Assembly: GCA_001263235.1 (NCBI GenBank)
Contig: LGRD01000028.1
Span: 1-64,000, forward strand
Reading direction: 5' to 3'
Source: Methylibium sp. NZG
GTDB lineage: Bacteria; Pseudomonadota; Gammaproteobacteria; Burkholderiales; Burkholderiaceae_C
DNA: 64,000 nt
Under the pieces are notes generated by a model, which worked only from the letters and a program-made list of their open reading frames with translations, did no database searches and was not told where the DNA came from. Of this stretch, positions 17,280 through 26,719 are shown one piece after another (positions within the stretch are counted from its first letter, which is position 1; the number at the start of each line of letters is the position of its first letter). The translations under genes and the position numbers were made by a program.

Positions 17280-17417
17280 AGCGCGGAGCGAAGGGCGAGG
17301 GGCCCCCAGGGGCAGGAACGGCCACTTCGAGGCCCCGGGGGGGATCGACCAGCGCAGCGGTCGGCAGAGGAGCGGGCTCGATGCCCGCGACCGAGGGGCG
17401 GCGGCACTCGGTGCCGT
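17280..17417. other. GC-rich spacer without a recognised feature
   Basis: Runs of G and C with small local inverted repeats (for example ggggcccccaggggc and gccccggggg). Together with the MITE-like element it forms the 303-bp gap between two convergent genes. I see no gene or terminator T-tract. Confidence 0.4.
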
Positions 17418-18017
17418 TCAGGGCTGGACCCAGCGGGCCCCGGCTCCCTCGAACACCGCGCGCCGGTGGCCGTCGCGGTGCAGCTCCAACCAGTCGATGC
17501 GTTGAACGTGCGCATCGACGACGGCAAAATGCTCTCCCGGCGTGGACCCCACAGCGCCGCCTGGATCCCGTGCCGACGGTGAATCGATGTCGAGCGGCGT
17601 ACCCGGCGCGAGGGTGCTGAGGTAGTCCAGTGCGGCGGGTGATTTCTCGACGCGCGCCCACAGCCCGTCGGTCGTCGCGTCGCGCGGCCGCAGCGTCAGC
17701 ACCGCGCGGCAGCGCAGCTGCCAGCCCAGCGCGTCTGACCACATCAACAACGTGGCCAGCGGATGGCTCACCAATTGAGCCACCTTGCCGGCGCGCCGGT
17801 CGGTGAAGAACGTCAGCCGGCGATCGATGCGGTCCACGGCGCGCAAGACCACGGTGCGCGCGTCGGCGCCGTTGCCGTTGACCGTGGCCAGCACCGGCGT
17901 GCGCCACGCGTGTGATGCGCTGCGCGCCTCACCCTGCGCCTTGCCTTGCACTGCACGTTCGAGTTCGTCCCAGACAGCAGCTTCGACCCGCGCCAGCGTC
18001 GCCAGCCGCTCTGCCAC
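17418..18017 (-). CDS. PNPOx-like flavin-binding protein (pyridoxamine 5'-phosphate oxidase family)
   Basis: 199 residues from a GTG at 18017. The split-barrel core reads TPVLATVNGNGADARTVVLRAVD, then LTFFTDRRAGKVAQLVSHPLATLLMW. This is the FMN-binding pattern of the PNPOx superfamily, close to the short 'Alr4036-like' branch. The C-terminal segment typical of true PdxH is not obvious, so I do not assign vitamin B6 oxidase activity. Its GTG lies 1 base past the lysS stop on the same strand, so the two genes are co-transcribed. Confidence 0.8.
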   Translation of the reverse strand: MAERLATLARVEAAVWDELERAVQGKAQGEARSASHAWRTPVLATVNGNGADARTVVLRAVDRIDRRLTFFTDRRAGKVAQLVSHPLATLLMWSDALGWQLRCRAVLTLRPRDATTDGLWARVEKSPAALDYLSTLAPGTPLDIDSPSARDPGGAVGSTPGEHFAVVDAHVQRIDWLELHRDGHRRAVFEGAGARWVQP

Positions 18018-18018
18018 C

Positions 18019-19506
18019 TCAGCTTTCCTTGCGCAGCGACGGGAACAGAATCACGTCGCGGATGCTGGGCGAATCGGTGATGAGCATCATCAGCCGGTCG
18101 ATGCCGATGCCGCAGCCGCCGGTGGGCGGCATGCCGTATTCGAGCGCGCGGATGAAGTCGGCATCAAAGTACATCGCCTCTTCGTCGCCCGCGTCCTTGT
18201 TGGCGGCCTGCGCCTGAAAGCGCGCGGCCTGGTCTTCGGCGTCGTTCAACTCCGAGAAGCCGTTGGCGTATTCGCGGCCGGTGATGAAAAGCTCGAAGCG
18301 TTCAGTGATCGACGGGTCGGTGTCCGACGCACGCGCCAATGGCGACACCTCGACGGGGTAGTCGATGATGAACGTCGGCGCCCAGAGCTTTTCTTCGACG
18401 GCCGCTTCGAAGAGGCCGAACTGCAACTCGGCCAGCTTCCAGTGCGCGGGCGCCTCGTGGCCGAGCGACTTGAGCCTCGCGCGCAGCACGTCGGCGTCGC
18501 CTGCCTGTGCCTCGGTCAGCTCGGCGTGGCGCACCAGCGAGTCGCGCACCGTCAGGCGGGTGAACGGCGGATCGAGGTCGACCACCTTGCCGCCATAACT
18601 CAACGTGGCCGAGCCGGTGGCGTGGCGCGCGGCGTGGCGCAGCACCTGCTCGGTGTAGTCCATCAGGTCGTGGTGGTTCCAGTACGCCGCGTAGAACTCC
18701 ATCATCGTGAACTCGGGGTTGTGCCGCACGCTGATGCCCTCGTTGCGAAAGCTCCGGTTGATCTCGAACACCCGCTCGAAGCCACCGACGATCAGCCGCT
18801 TCAGGTACAGCTCGGGCGCGATTCGCAGGAACATCTGCTGGTCCAGCGCGTTGTGGTGCGTGACGAACGGTTTGGCGTTGGCGCCGCCGGGGATCGGGTG
18901 CAGCATCGGCGTTTCCACTTCGATGAAGTGGTGCTCGACCATGAACTGCCGGATCGACGCGAGCGCCTTGCTGCGCGCCACAAACCTGGCGCGTGCATCG
19001 GCGTCGGTGATCAGGTCGACATAGCGCTGGCGATACTTCTGCTCCTGGTCGGCCATGCCGTGAAACTTGTCGGGCAGCGGTCGCAGGCTCTTGGTCAGCA
19101 GCCGCAGGCTCGTGACGCGCACCGACAACTCGTCGGTCTTGGTCTTGAACAGCGTGCCCGAGGCGCCGACGATGTCGCCGAGGTCGAGGTGCTTGAACGC
19201 GGCGTACGCTTCTTCGCCCAGCGCGTCTTTGGTGACGAACAGCTGCAGCTGGCCCGAGCCGTCCTGCAGCGTGGCGAAGCTCGCCTTGCCCATCACGCGC
19301 TTGAGCATCATGCGGCCCGCCAGCGCCACCTGAATGGCCTGCGGCTCGAGTTCGTCGTTCGGTTGCGGGTCGTGCTTGCGAAGCAGCTCTTGCGCGTGGT
19401 GGGTCGGCTTGAAGTCGTTCGGGAAGGCGACGCCGCGGGCGCGGATCGCAGCGAGTTTTTCGCGCCGTTCGGTGATGAGCTGGTTGTCGTCGGAGTGGTC
19501 GGTCAT
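18019..19506 (-). CDS. lysS: Lysyl-tRNA synthetase, class II
   Basis: 495 residues. It attaches lysine to tRNA-Lys in the cytoplasm. The N-terminal OB-fold anticodon domain includes [22 protein letters not shown]. Class II motif 2 is [20 protein letters not shown] and motif 3 is [14 protein letters not shown] near the C-terminus. I chose the ATG at 19506 ([20 protein letters not shown]), which fits the family start; the frame is open further upstream without homology. The flippase gene is divergent. Confidence 0.97.
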   Translation of the reverse strand: MTDHSDDNQLITERREKLAAIRARGVAFPNDFKPTHHAQELLRKHDPQPNDELEPQAIQVALAGRMMLKRVMGKASFATLQDGSGQLQLFVTKDALGEEAYAAFKHLDLGDIVGASGTLFKTKTDELSVRVTSLRLLTKSLRPLPDKFHGMADQEQKYRQRYVDLITDADARARFVARSKALASIRQFMVEHHFIEVETPMLHPIPGGANAKPFVTHHNALDQQMFLRIAPELYLKRLIVGGFERVFEINRSFRNEGISVRHNPEFTMMEFYAAYWNHHDLMDYTEQVLRHAARHATGSATLSYGGKVVDLDPPFTRLTVRDSLVRHAELTEAQAGDADVLRARLKSLGHEAPAHWKLAELQFGLFEAAVEEKLWAPTFIIDYPVEVSPLARASDTDPSITERFELFITGREYANGFSELNDAEDQAARFQAQAANKDAGDEEAMYFDADFIRALEYGMPPTGGCGIGIDRLMMLITDSPSIRDVILFPSLRKES

Positions 19507-19625
19507 CGAAAGTCTTTCGTTGGTCGGGCCGATTTTAGGCGGGCTCTCATTCACAAGCCGCCGTTCGCGGCGCCGCTGCACCGCGTGTCACGCGAATAAA
19601 CTCAGTCGCGCATGAAGCCGCCCCC

Positions 19626-21179
19626 ATGTCCCTGAAGCACAACGTCGCCGCAAACTTCATCAGCCAGGCAGTGGTGGTGTTGATGACGTTCGCGTTGGTG
19701 CCGCTGTACATCCGCACGCTGGGGCTCGAGGCGTATGGGCTGATTGGCCTGTTCGTCGCGCTGCAGGCGTGGCTGACGGTGATCGACCTCGGCCTGTCGC
19801 ACACGCTGACGCTGGAGATGGCGCGCTACTCGGCCGGCAGCACGCGGCCGAGCGACGTTCGCGGGCTGCTCGGTGCGGTGCAGTGGTTGTACGGCGGCAT
19901 CGGGTTGACTGTCGCATTGCTGATCTGGGTCACGGCGCCGTACTTTGCCGAGCACTGGTTCCAGGCGTCTGGGCTCACGACGGCCGTGGTGCTGACCTCG
20001 CTGCAGCTGCTCGGCCTCAACCTGGTGCTGCGCTGGGCGGCGCAGATCTTTCGCGCTGCGATCCAGGGCCTGCAGCGCCAGGTGTGGCTCGCCACGTTCA
20101 CCGTGGCGGCCACAGCGCTGCGCACCGTCGGCACGGTGTGGCTGCTCGTGTGGGGTGGCGGTGGCGTCGTGGCGTTCTTCGTCTGGCAGCTTGCAGTGAC
20201 GGCGCTGGAGCTGGCCTGGCTTGTCGCGCGGCTGCACCGCTGGATGCCGCCGCGCGACGCCGCAGCGCAGGCCGGAGCCCATGCACCCGCCGGCCCGACG
20301 CTCGCGCCGCTGCGCCGCGTCTGGCGCTTTGCCGGCGCGGTGCTCGTGACCAACCTGTGCGCCGCCTTCATGACGCAGATGGATAAGCTGATCTTGTCGC
20401 GCGCGCTGCCGCTGCAAGAGTTCGGCACCTACAGCTTCGCCTTCACGTTGGGCACGGCGGTGGCGGTGTTCACCACGCCGATCTTCCAGGCCATCGGCCC
20501 GCGGTTGACGGTGGACATCGCCAGCGGCGACGAGAGCCGCCTAATCGCCACCTACCGCAAGGCGAGCCAGACGATGGCGGTGATCGTGCTGCCGCTGGGG
20601 GCGGTGATGATCTGCCACGCCCACGCGATCATCTTCGCGTGGTCGGGCGACGCGCTGCTGGCCGAGCGCAGCGCGGCGCTCGCGGCGGTGTTCGTCGCGG
20701 CCTACACGCTCAACTCGCTGGTGCACGTGCCGGCCGCGCTGGCGCTGAGCCACGGTTGGTCGGGCTGGGCGATGATCTCGAACCTGCTGGCCTGCGTGCT
20801 GGTGGTGCCGGCTGTGTTCATCGGCCTGGCGTACTTGGGCGCCATCGGCGCGGCGTTGGCGAACCTGGGGCTGAACGTGCTGTACTTCGTCGTGGCGGTG
20901 TGGTTCTTGCACCGGCGGTACCTTGTGGGGCAGTGGCGCACCTGGTTCTTCCGCGACAGCCTGCTGCCGATGGCGCTGGCCTTCGCCCTCGGCGGCGCGA
21001 CGATGTTGATGGCTGACGAAGCGTGGGGGCGGGTGACGACCGCGGGGTTCATCGTCGTCGTGTGGGCTGCGATAGCGACTGCGGTGGCACTGAGCCTGCC
21101 GTTCCCGCGCCGCATGCTCGCCTTGAGCCTCGCGCGCGCCGCCGTGTTGTTGGGGCTCCGACCGGCGCGACAGCCATGA
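19626..21179 (+). CDS. Polysaccharide flippase (Wzx/RfbX-like, MOP superfamily)
   Basis: 517 residues with about 13-14 predicted membrane spans and the N-terminal pattern MSLKHNVAANFISQAVVVLM ... LYIRTLGLEAYGLIGLFVALQ that marks oligosaccharide flippases. It should move lipid-linked glycan units across the inner membrane. First gene of the plus-strand polysaccharide block. Its stop overlaps the next glycosyltransferase start by four bases (ATGA). A second flippase lies at 42998-44341. Confidence 0.88.
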   Translation: MSLKHNVAANFISQAVVVLMTFALVPLYIRTLGLEAYGLIGLFVALQAWLTVIDLGLSHTLTLEMARYSAGSTRPSDVRGLLGAVQWLYGGIGLTVALLIWVTAPYFAEHWFQASGLTTAVVLTSLQLLGLNLVLRWAAQIFRAAIQGLQRQVWLATFTVAATALRTVGTVWLLVWGGGGVVAFFVWQLAVTALELAWLVARLHRWMPPRDAAAQAGAHAPAGPTLAPLRRVWRFAGAVLVTNLCAAFMTQMDKLILSRALPLQEFGTYSFAFTLGTAVAVFTTPIFQAIGPRLTVDIASGDESRLIATYRKASQTMAVIVLPLGAVMICHAHAIIFAWSGDALLAERSAALAAVFVAAYTLNSLVHVPAALALSHGWSGWAMISNLLACVLVVPAVFIGLAYLGAIGAALANLGLNVLYFVVAVWFLHRRYLVGQWRTWFFRDSLLPMALAFALGGATMLMADEAWGRVTTAGFIVVVWAAIATAVALSLPFPRRMLALSLARAAVLLGLRPARQP

Positions 21180-22147
21180 GCGACTTGCCGACAGAACCGG
21201 GTGCGGCGCGCGTCACGATCGTCATCCCGACGCTGAACCGGCCCCAGACGTGCGCCGCCGCGCTGCGTTCGGCGCTGGCGCAACTCGACGCGGCTTGCGA
21301 CATCGTGATCTCCGACAACGCCAGCGACGCGGTGCACGCCGCCGCGTACGACACGCTGTTCGCTGCGCTGCCGGCCCACACGCAACAGCGTGTGCATGCG
21401 CGCAGCCGAGGGAGCGTTCGGGTCGTTCGGCGCACAGAACGGCTCAGCCTCGAAGACCATTTCCCGTTCCTGCTGACCCAAGTCCGCACGCCCTGGGTCG
21501 TGCTGCTGGCCGACGACGACACGCTCGCGCCGACCTTCGTCGCCCGCGCGCTGGCGCTGGCCGAGCGCAGCGGCGCTGGCTGGGTGTTCGGCCCGTACGC
21601 GTCGGTCGATGCCGCGGCCGGCCGCTCGCGCACGCGCAGCTTCGACTACAGCGGCACGTCGCGTGGCGTGCGTGCATGGCGCTTTGTGTGCCGGCGTGAC
21701 GACGCGTTCATCTACGGCCTGGTGCGCACCGACGTGCTGCGCGCGGCGCTCGCAGAGTTCCGGCCGCTGCGCATCCTGGGCCAGCGCACGCTCACGCGCA
21801 TCGCTTACGCGCCGCTGCTGCACGGCTTGCTGGCGGTGCCGTACGCGCACCTGGCCGGCGAGCCGGTGTGGGTGCGCGCGGAAGATTCGGTCAAGAACGA
21901 GTCGTACCTCGGCGAGAACAACGTGCGCAAGCTGGTGATGTTACTGCTGGGCGAGCCGGTGCTGGCGGCGCGCTTCGTGCGCGTGGCGTGGCGCAGCGGC
22001 GGCGTGGGGCTGGCGCTGGGGCTGCTGCCGGCGGCGGGGGTGATGGCGTTGGTACATGCGGTCGGCTTCGTGCTGCAAGGCGCTGGTCGGTTGGTGCGCA
22101 TCGCGCGGTATCGGCTGCTGAGGCGTGAGCAGGGGCCGGCGTCGTGA
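21176..22147 (+). CDS. Glycosyltransferase family 2
   Basis: 323 residues. The GT-A fold starts RVTIVIPTLNRPQTCAAALRSA. The metal-binding acidic motif is LLADDDTLAPTFV near residue 105. C-terminal hydrophobic stretches (GVGLALGLLPAAGVMALVHAVGF) may touch the membrane. It should transfer one sugar from a nucleotide donor onto the growing lipid-linked unit; donor and acceptor cannot be read from sequence. It is linked by four-base overlaps to the flippase before it and to the GT2 after it. Confidence 0.82.
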   Translation: MSDLPTEPGAARVTIVIPTLNRPQTCAAALRSALAQLDAACDIVISDNASDAVHAAAYDTLFAALPAHTQQRVHARSRGSVRVVRRTERLSLEDHFPFLLTQVRTPWVVLLADDDTLAPTFVARALALAERSGAGWVFGPYASVDAAAGRSRTRSFDYSGTSRGVRAWRFVCRRDDAFIYGLVRTDVLRAALAEFRPLRILGQRTLTRIAYAPLLHGLLAVPYAHLAGEPVWVRAEDSVKNESYLGENNVRKLVMLLLGEPVLAARFVRVAWRSGGVGLALGLLPAAGVMALVHAVGFVLQGAGRLVRIARYRLLRREQGPAS

Positions 22148-23196
22148 CGCTGCGCGTGGTCAGCGTGATCGTGCCGTGCCGCAACGAGCGCGGGCACATC
22201 GCGAGCTTCGTGGCGGGCGTGCAGCGCCAGCAATTGCCAGCGGGCTGGGCGCTGCAATTGCTGATCGCCGACGGCATGAGCGACGACGGCACGAGGGACG
22301 TGCTTTTGCCCTTGAGCGCAGCGGTCGCGCGTGGTGACGGCAGCGCACCGATCCAGCTGATCGACAACCCGAACCGCATCGTTTCGAGCGCGCTGAATGC
22401 TGCGCTCGCGCGCGCAAGCGGCGAGGTCATCGTGCGCATGGACGTACACACCGACTATGCCGACGACTACATCGCGCAGTGCATCGCCACGCTCGCTGAG
22501 ACCGGCGCCGACAACGTGGGCGGGCCATGGCGCGCCGAGCCCGGGCCCGGCGCAGCCGCCATGCAGCGCGCGATCGCCGCGGCCTTCCAGTCGCGCTGGG
22601 TGGCGGGCGGTGCGGCGTCGCGCAGCCTTCGTTTCAGCGGCTGGGCCGACACCGTCTACCTCGGCTGCTGGCCGCGAGCCACGTTCGAGCGCTTCGGCCA
22701 CTTCGACGAATCGTTGGTGCGCAACCAGGACGACGAGCACAACCTTCGCATCGTGCGTGGCGGCGGGCGCGTGTGGCAGAGCGCTCGCATCCGCAGCACG
22801 TACCGGCCGCGCGCCACGCTCACGCAGACGGCGCGGCAGTACTTGCAGTACGGCTACTGGAAGCCGTTCGTGATGAAGAAGCACGGGCAGGCAGCGTCGG
22901 TTCGGCATCTGTTGCCGGGGTTGTTCGTGGCGCTGCTGATCGTGCTGGGGTTGGTGGCGGCAATCGGCGCGCCGGCCTGGCCGCTCGTCGCGCTGGTGGC
23001 GCTGTATGCGTTGGCCGTGGCGGCGCTGACGGCGACGGTTGCCGCCGAGCGCCCTCCGGGAGGGGCGGCGCTGCTGTGTGTGCCCCTCGTGATCGGCGCC
23101 TACCACCTCGGCTACGGCCTGGGTTCACTGCTGGGTGCGTTCGATGTGTTGCGCGGTGCGCGCGGCCGCGAGCGACTTTCCTCGTTGACGCGCTGA
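22144..23196 (+). CDS. Glycosyltransferase family 2, ExoA-like, membrane-anchored
   Basis: 350 residues from a GTG that overlaps the previous stop. The GT2 start is [21 protein letters not shown], with [15 protein letters not shown] and [14 protein letters not shown] supplying the nucleotide and metal sites. The acceptor region is [32 protein letters not shown]. Two to three C-terminal spans ([20 protein letters not shown] and following) resemble succinoglycan ExoA-type enzymes. Part of the plus-strand polysaccharide block. Confidence 0.85.
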   Translation: MTLRVVSVIVPCRNERGHIASFVAGVQRQQLPAGWALQLLIADGMSDDGTRDVLLPLSAAVARGDGSAPIQLIDNPNRIVSSALNAALARASGEVIVRMDVHTDYADDYIAQCIATLAETGADNVGGPWRAEPGPGAAAMQRAIAAAFQSRWVAGGAASRSLRFSGWADTVYLGCWPRATFERFGHFDESLVRNQDDEHNLRIVRGGGRVWQSARIRSTYRPRATLTQTARQYLQYGYWKPFVMKKHGQAASVRHLLPGLFVALLIVLGLVAAIGAPAWPLVALVALYALAVAALTATVAAERPPGGAALLCVPLVIGAYHLGYGLGSLLGAFDVLRGARGRERLSSLTR

Positions 23197-23253
23197 CATG
23201 GCCACCCGATACGACAGGGGCGCGAGCGCAACCGCAAGCAAGCGGGCTCAGGG

Positions 23254-23958
23254 ATGAGCGACACCGAAGCCGACCGCGTTCGCCGGCGCTACGCGCGCCG
23301 CGTCCCGCACGACGCACGCTACAGCCTGCTCGACCCCGCCGCCCTGATGGCCTGGCAAGAACGCCAGCGCGCGCTGCTGCGCTGCTTCGCCGCTGCGGGC
23401 CTGACCGACCTGAGCACGTTGCGGCTTGTCGAGGTCGGCAGCGGCGACGGCGCCAACCTGCTCGAACTGATGCGCATCGGCTTCACGCCGCAGCACCTGG
23501 CTGGCATCGAGCTGCTGCCCGAGCGTCACGCCGCCGCGCGCGAGCGGCTGCCCGGCAGTGTGAGGCTCGCCCTCGGCGACGCGACTGCAGCGCCCTTGGC
23601 GCCCGCGGCCAGCCAGGACATCGTGCTGCAGGCCACCGTCTTCTCGTCGCTGCTCGACGACGCGTTCCAGCAGCGCCTGGCCACGGCGATGTGGACGGCG
23701 CTCAAGCCCGGCGGTGCCGTGCTGTGGTACGACTTCACCGTCGACAATCCACGCAACCGCGACGTTCGCGGCGTGCCGCTGCAGCGCGTCCGCGAGCTGT
23801 TCCCCAGCGGCACAATGCAGTCCCGGCGCGTCACGCTGGCGCCACCGATCGCGCGGGTGGTGTGTCGCGTTCACCCGTCGCTCTACACCCTGTTCAACAC
23901 GCTGCCGCTGCTGCGCACGCACGTGTTGGCGTGGATTGTCAAACCCCTTGTCGAATGA
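23254..23958 (+). CDS. SAM-dependent methyltransferase (class I)
   Basis: 234 residues. Motif I is [18 protein letters not shown] (about residues 57-74). Later come [13 protein letters not shown] and [24 protein letters not shown]. The C-terminus carries [20 protein letters not shown] and a hydrophobic tail. It may methylate a sugar of the glycan or a lipid-linked intermediate. The next gene (aminotransferase) starts inside its last codons. Confidence 0.8.
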   Translation: MSDTEADRVRRRYARRVPHDARYSLLDPAALMAWQERQRALLRCFAAAGLTDLSTLRLVEVGSGDGANLLELMRIGFTPQHLAGIELLPERHAAARERLPGSVRLALGDATAAPLAPAASQDIVLQATVFSSLLDDAFQQRLATAMWTALKPGGAVLWYDFTVDNPRNRDVRGVPLQRVRELFPSGTMQSRRVTLAPPIARVVCRVHPSLYTLFNTLPLLRTHVLAWIVKPLVE

Positions 23959-25142
23959 CCGTCGCCGTGCCCACGCCCCCGCCTTCGCCCCTGCCATTCC
24001 TTCCGTTTGCCTTGCCCGACATCGGCGAAGAAGAGATCGCCGAGGTGGTCGACACCTTGCGCTCCGGCTGGGTCACCACCGGCCCGAAAGCACGCCGCTT
24101 CGAAGAGGATTTCGCTGCATGGCTGGGCGACCCCGGCCTGCACGCGCTGGCCGTCAACTCCGCCACCGCGGGGCTGCACCTCGCGCTCGAAGCGCTGGGC
24201 ATGGGGCCCGGCGACGAAGTCATCACCACCACCCACACCTTCACCGCCACCGCCGAGGTGGTGCGCTACCTCGGCGCCGACGTGGTGCTGGTGGACATCG
24301 ACCCGGCGACGATGTGCATCGACCCGGCGTTGGTCGAGGCGGCCATCACCCCGCGCACCAAGGCCATCGTGCCGGTGCACTACGGCGGGCTGGCGGCCGA
24401 CATGCCTGCGCTGCTCAACATCGCGAAGCGGCACGGCCTGAAGATCGTCGAAGACGCCGCGCATGCCTTGCCGGCCACGAGCGGTGGCCGACTCGTCGGT
24501 ACGCTCGGCTCCGATGCGACCGTGTTCAGCTTCTACGCCAACAAGAACATCACGACAGGTGAAGGCGGCATGGTGGTGACGCACGACGCCGCGCTCGCCG
24601 CGCGAATCAAGGTGATGCGGCTGCACGGCATCAGCCGCGACGCGTTCGACCGCTTCACGGCCAAGGTGCCGAGCTGGTACTACGAGATCGTGGCGCCCGG
24701 CTTCAAGTACAACCTGACCGACATTGCCGCCGCGCTGGGGCTGCAGCAGCTCAAGCGCGCCCACACCTTCCAGCAACGCCGCGCGCAGATCGCGAAAGGG
24801 TACGACGACGGGCTGCGGGGCCTGCCGCTGACGCTGCCGCCGCAAGCGCGGGCCGGCGACGTTCACTCTTGGCACCTGTACGTGATTCGCCTGTTGCCTG
24901 CCGCGCCGCTCACGCGCGACGCGCTGATCGAGCGGCTGTTCGCGGAGCGCATCGGCTGCAGCGTGCACTACATCCCGCTGCACCTGCAGCCGTATTGGCG
25001 CGACCGCTATCGCTTGAGCGCTGCGCAGTTCCCGCAGAGCCAGCGCGCGTTCGAGGGGCTGGTGAGCCTGCCGATCTACCCGCGCATGAGCGATGCCGAC
25101 GTGGCCCGCGTGTGTCGCGCGCTGCGCGACGCGCTGGGCTGA
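23955..25142 (+). CDS. DegT/DnrJ/EryC1/StrS-family sugar aminotransferase
   Basis: 395 residues, the family length. It has [20 protein letters not shown] near the N-terminus, then [13 protein letters not shown] and [12 protein letters not shown]. The PLP-binding lysine is Lys197 in [15 protein letters not shown]. Such enzymes use glutamate to aminate keto-sugar nucleotides, often at C4 after a CapD/PglF-type 4,6-dehydratase. The product of the WbpM-like gene at 27915-29900 would be a suitable substrate. Overlaps the methyltransferase stop by four bases. Confidence 0.92.
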   Translation: MTVAVPTPPPSPLPFLPFALPDIGEEEIAEVVDTLRSGWVTTGPKARRFEEDFAAWLGDPGLHALAVNSATAGLHLALEALGMGPGDEVITTTHTFTATAEVVRYLGADVVLVDIDPATMCIDPALVEAAITPRTKAIVPVHYGGLAADMPALLNIAKRHGLKIVEDAAHALPATSGGRLVGTLGSDATVFSFYANKNITTGEGGMVVTHDAALAARIKVMRLHGISRDAFDRFTAKVPSWYYEIVAPGFKYNLTDIAAALGLQQLKRAHTFQQRRAQIAKGYDDGLRGLPLTLPPQARAGDVHSWHLYVIRLLPAAPLTRDALIERLFAERIGCSVHYIPLHLQPYWRDRYRLSAAQFPQSQRAFEGLVSLPIYPRMSDADVARVCRALRDALG

Positions 25143-25209
25143 GGCGCGCTCGCGGCGCATGCCGAGCTCGTCGTCCTCGCGCAACCTGTTCAGCGACACC
25201 TGAAGCGCC

Positions 25210-26649
25210 GTGCTGAAGCGAACCCTCGACATCGTTGCGTCGGCCGCCGGCCTGCTGCTGCTGTCGCCGCTGATGCTGGCGATCGCTCTGGCGATCAAGC
25301 TCGACTCGCCCGGCCCGGTGTTCTTCCGCCAGGTGCGCGTCGGGCGCCACGGGCGGCCATTCCGCATCTTCAAGTTCCGCACGATGACGCAGGCGCAGGC
25401 GGCCGGTGCACCGCAGCTCACGGTCGGGGGCGACGCGCGCATCACCCGCACGGGCCGCTTCCTGCGGCGCAGCAAACTCGACGAGCTCCCTCAGCTCATC
25501 GACGTGCTGCGCGGCACGATGAGCCTGGTGGGCCCGCGGCCCGAGGTGCCGCGCTACGTCGAGCACTACCCGCCAGAGCACCGCGAGCGCGTGCTGAGCG
25601 TGCGCCCGGGCATCACCGACTTCGCGTCGGTGCACTATCGGCGAGAGAGCGAATTGCTGGCCCGCGCCGCCGACCCCGAGCGCGAGTACCTCGACGTGAT
25701 CCTGCCCTCCAAGCTGCGCTACGCGATGCACTACGTCGACAACGTGAGCGTGGCAGACGACCTGCGCGTGCTGGGGTTGACGCTGCGCACCGTGTTCGTC
25801 CCGACGTTCCCCGCTTCAAGGAGATGGCGTGCCATGAACGACAGCAAGCTGTGGGGCCGGCTCGACCGCGCCATGTCGTCGCTGCACCCGCGGCGCAACC
25901 TGTTTGCCACACTCACCGACGCGGCCACGGTGCTGGTGTGCTGGCACATCACCTACCTGTTCCGGCTCGGCTTCGAGCGCTACCAGCCCGGCCGGCCGTG
26001 GTACGACGACTACGTGTCGTTCGGCGTCGTCTTGGTGTACCTGGTGTGCCTGGCGCTCGCCGGTTCGGAGCGCAGCGTGTGGCGCTATTTCGGCTTCGAC
26101 GACCTCAAGCGCATCACCGTGGCCTGCCTGTTGGCCGGGCTCATCAGTGGTGCGGCGGTGCTGATGGCGCAACTCAGTGCCGTCGCGCGCGCGGTGCTCG
26201 TGTTGCACCCGCTGTTCTGCATCGCGGCCTTGAGCATCGTGCGCATGCTCTACCGCATGGTGTGGGAGCAGGCGCGGCAGCACGCGAACGGCCAGCAGGG
26301 CGAGCCACGCCGCGCCATCGTGCTGGGGGCGGGCGGGGCCGCGCGCCGGCTCGTTGCCGGCATCCACCTGCGCGATGGCTGGACGGTGCTCGCGCTGCTG
26401 GACGACGACCCCGCCAAGCGCGGCACCCGCGTCGGCGGCCTGCCGGTGCTGGGGCCGCTGGCCGACCTGGCGCTGCCGCACATCCATGCCGAGGCGACGC
26501 ACGTGATCGTGGCGATGCCGGGGGCGTCGGCTGAAGTGCGCGGGCAGGCCGTCGCGATGGCCCGGGAAGTGGGGCTGCTGGTGTTGACGGTACCGAGCCA
26601 GCATGAGCTGCAAGAGGAGGCTGGGCAGGTATTCGATCGAAAGGCCTGA
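25210..26649 (+). CDS. Phosphoglycosyl transferase fused in frame to a truncated CapD-type membrane/CoA-binding domain
   Basis: 479 residues from a GTG. Residues 1-200 form a complete small phosphoglycosyl transferase: MLKRTLDIVASAAGLLLLSP, FFRQVRVGRHGRPFRIFKFRTM, and DELPQLIDVLRGTMSLVGPRP. It would load a sugar phosphate on undecaprenyl phosphate. Residues from about 209 (an internal ATG at 25834, with AAGGAG shortly before it) match the N-terminal half of CapD/WbpM proteins: four spans, then a Rossmann fold with AIVLGAGGAARRLV. The frame stops at VPSQHELQEEAG, just before the catalytic dehydratase domain should begin. The neighbouring AAA gene probably marks the break. Confidence 0.8.
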   Translation: MLKRTLDIVASAAGLLLLSPLMLAIALAIKLDSPGPVFFRQVRVGRHGRPFRIFKFRTMTQAQAAGAPQLTVGGDARITRTGRFLRRSKLDELPQLIDVLRGTMSLVGPRPEVPRYVEHYPPEHRERVLSVRPGITDFASVHYRRESELLARAADPEREYLDVILPSKLRYAMHYVDNVSVADDLRVLGLTLRTVFVPTFPASRRWRAMNDSKLWGRLDRAMSSLHPRRNLFATLTDAATVLVCWHITYLFRLGFERYQPGRPWYDDYVSFGVVLVYLVCLALAGSERSVWRYFGFDDLKRITVACLLAGLISGAAVLMAQLSAVARAVLVLHPLFCIAALSIVRMLYRMVWEQARQHANGQQGEPRRAIVLGAGGAARRLVAGIHLRDGWTVLALLDDDPAKRGTRVGGLPVLGPLADLALPHIHAEATHVIVAMPGASAEVRGQAVAMAREVGLLVLTVPSQHELQEEAGQVFDRKA

Positions 26650-26682
26650 CGCAACTCGCTGCGGTGACAGGGCAGCTTCAAG

Positions 26683-26719
26683 TTGTACAATTCCAAGATC
26701 GAAAATCTAAACTGTACAA
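26683..26719 (+). promoter_or_regulatory. Repeated TGTACAA boxes before the AAA/DUF4143 gene
   Basis: ttgtacaa at 26683-26690 is an 8-bp palindrome. ctgtacaa at 26712-26719 directly touches the ATG at 26720. The flanking 12-mers agree at 9 of 12 positions and are 29 bases apart. The first box also reads as a TACAAT -10 (26686-26691). A repressor or autoregulation site is a reasonable guess. Confidence 0.4.

Noticed and set aside
22527-23951. Long open frame in phase with the aminotransferase, reaching back to 22527
   Set aside because: The upstream part overlaps the ExoA-like transferase and the methyltransferase in another frame and has no homology. The aminotransferase starts at 23955.
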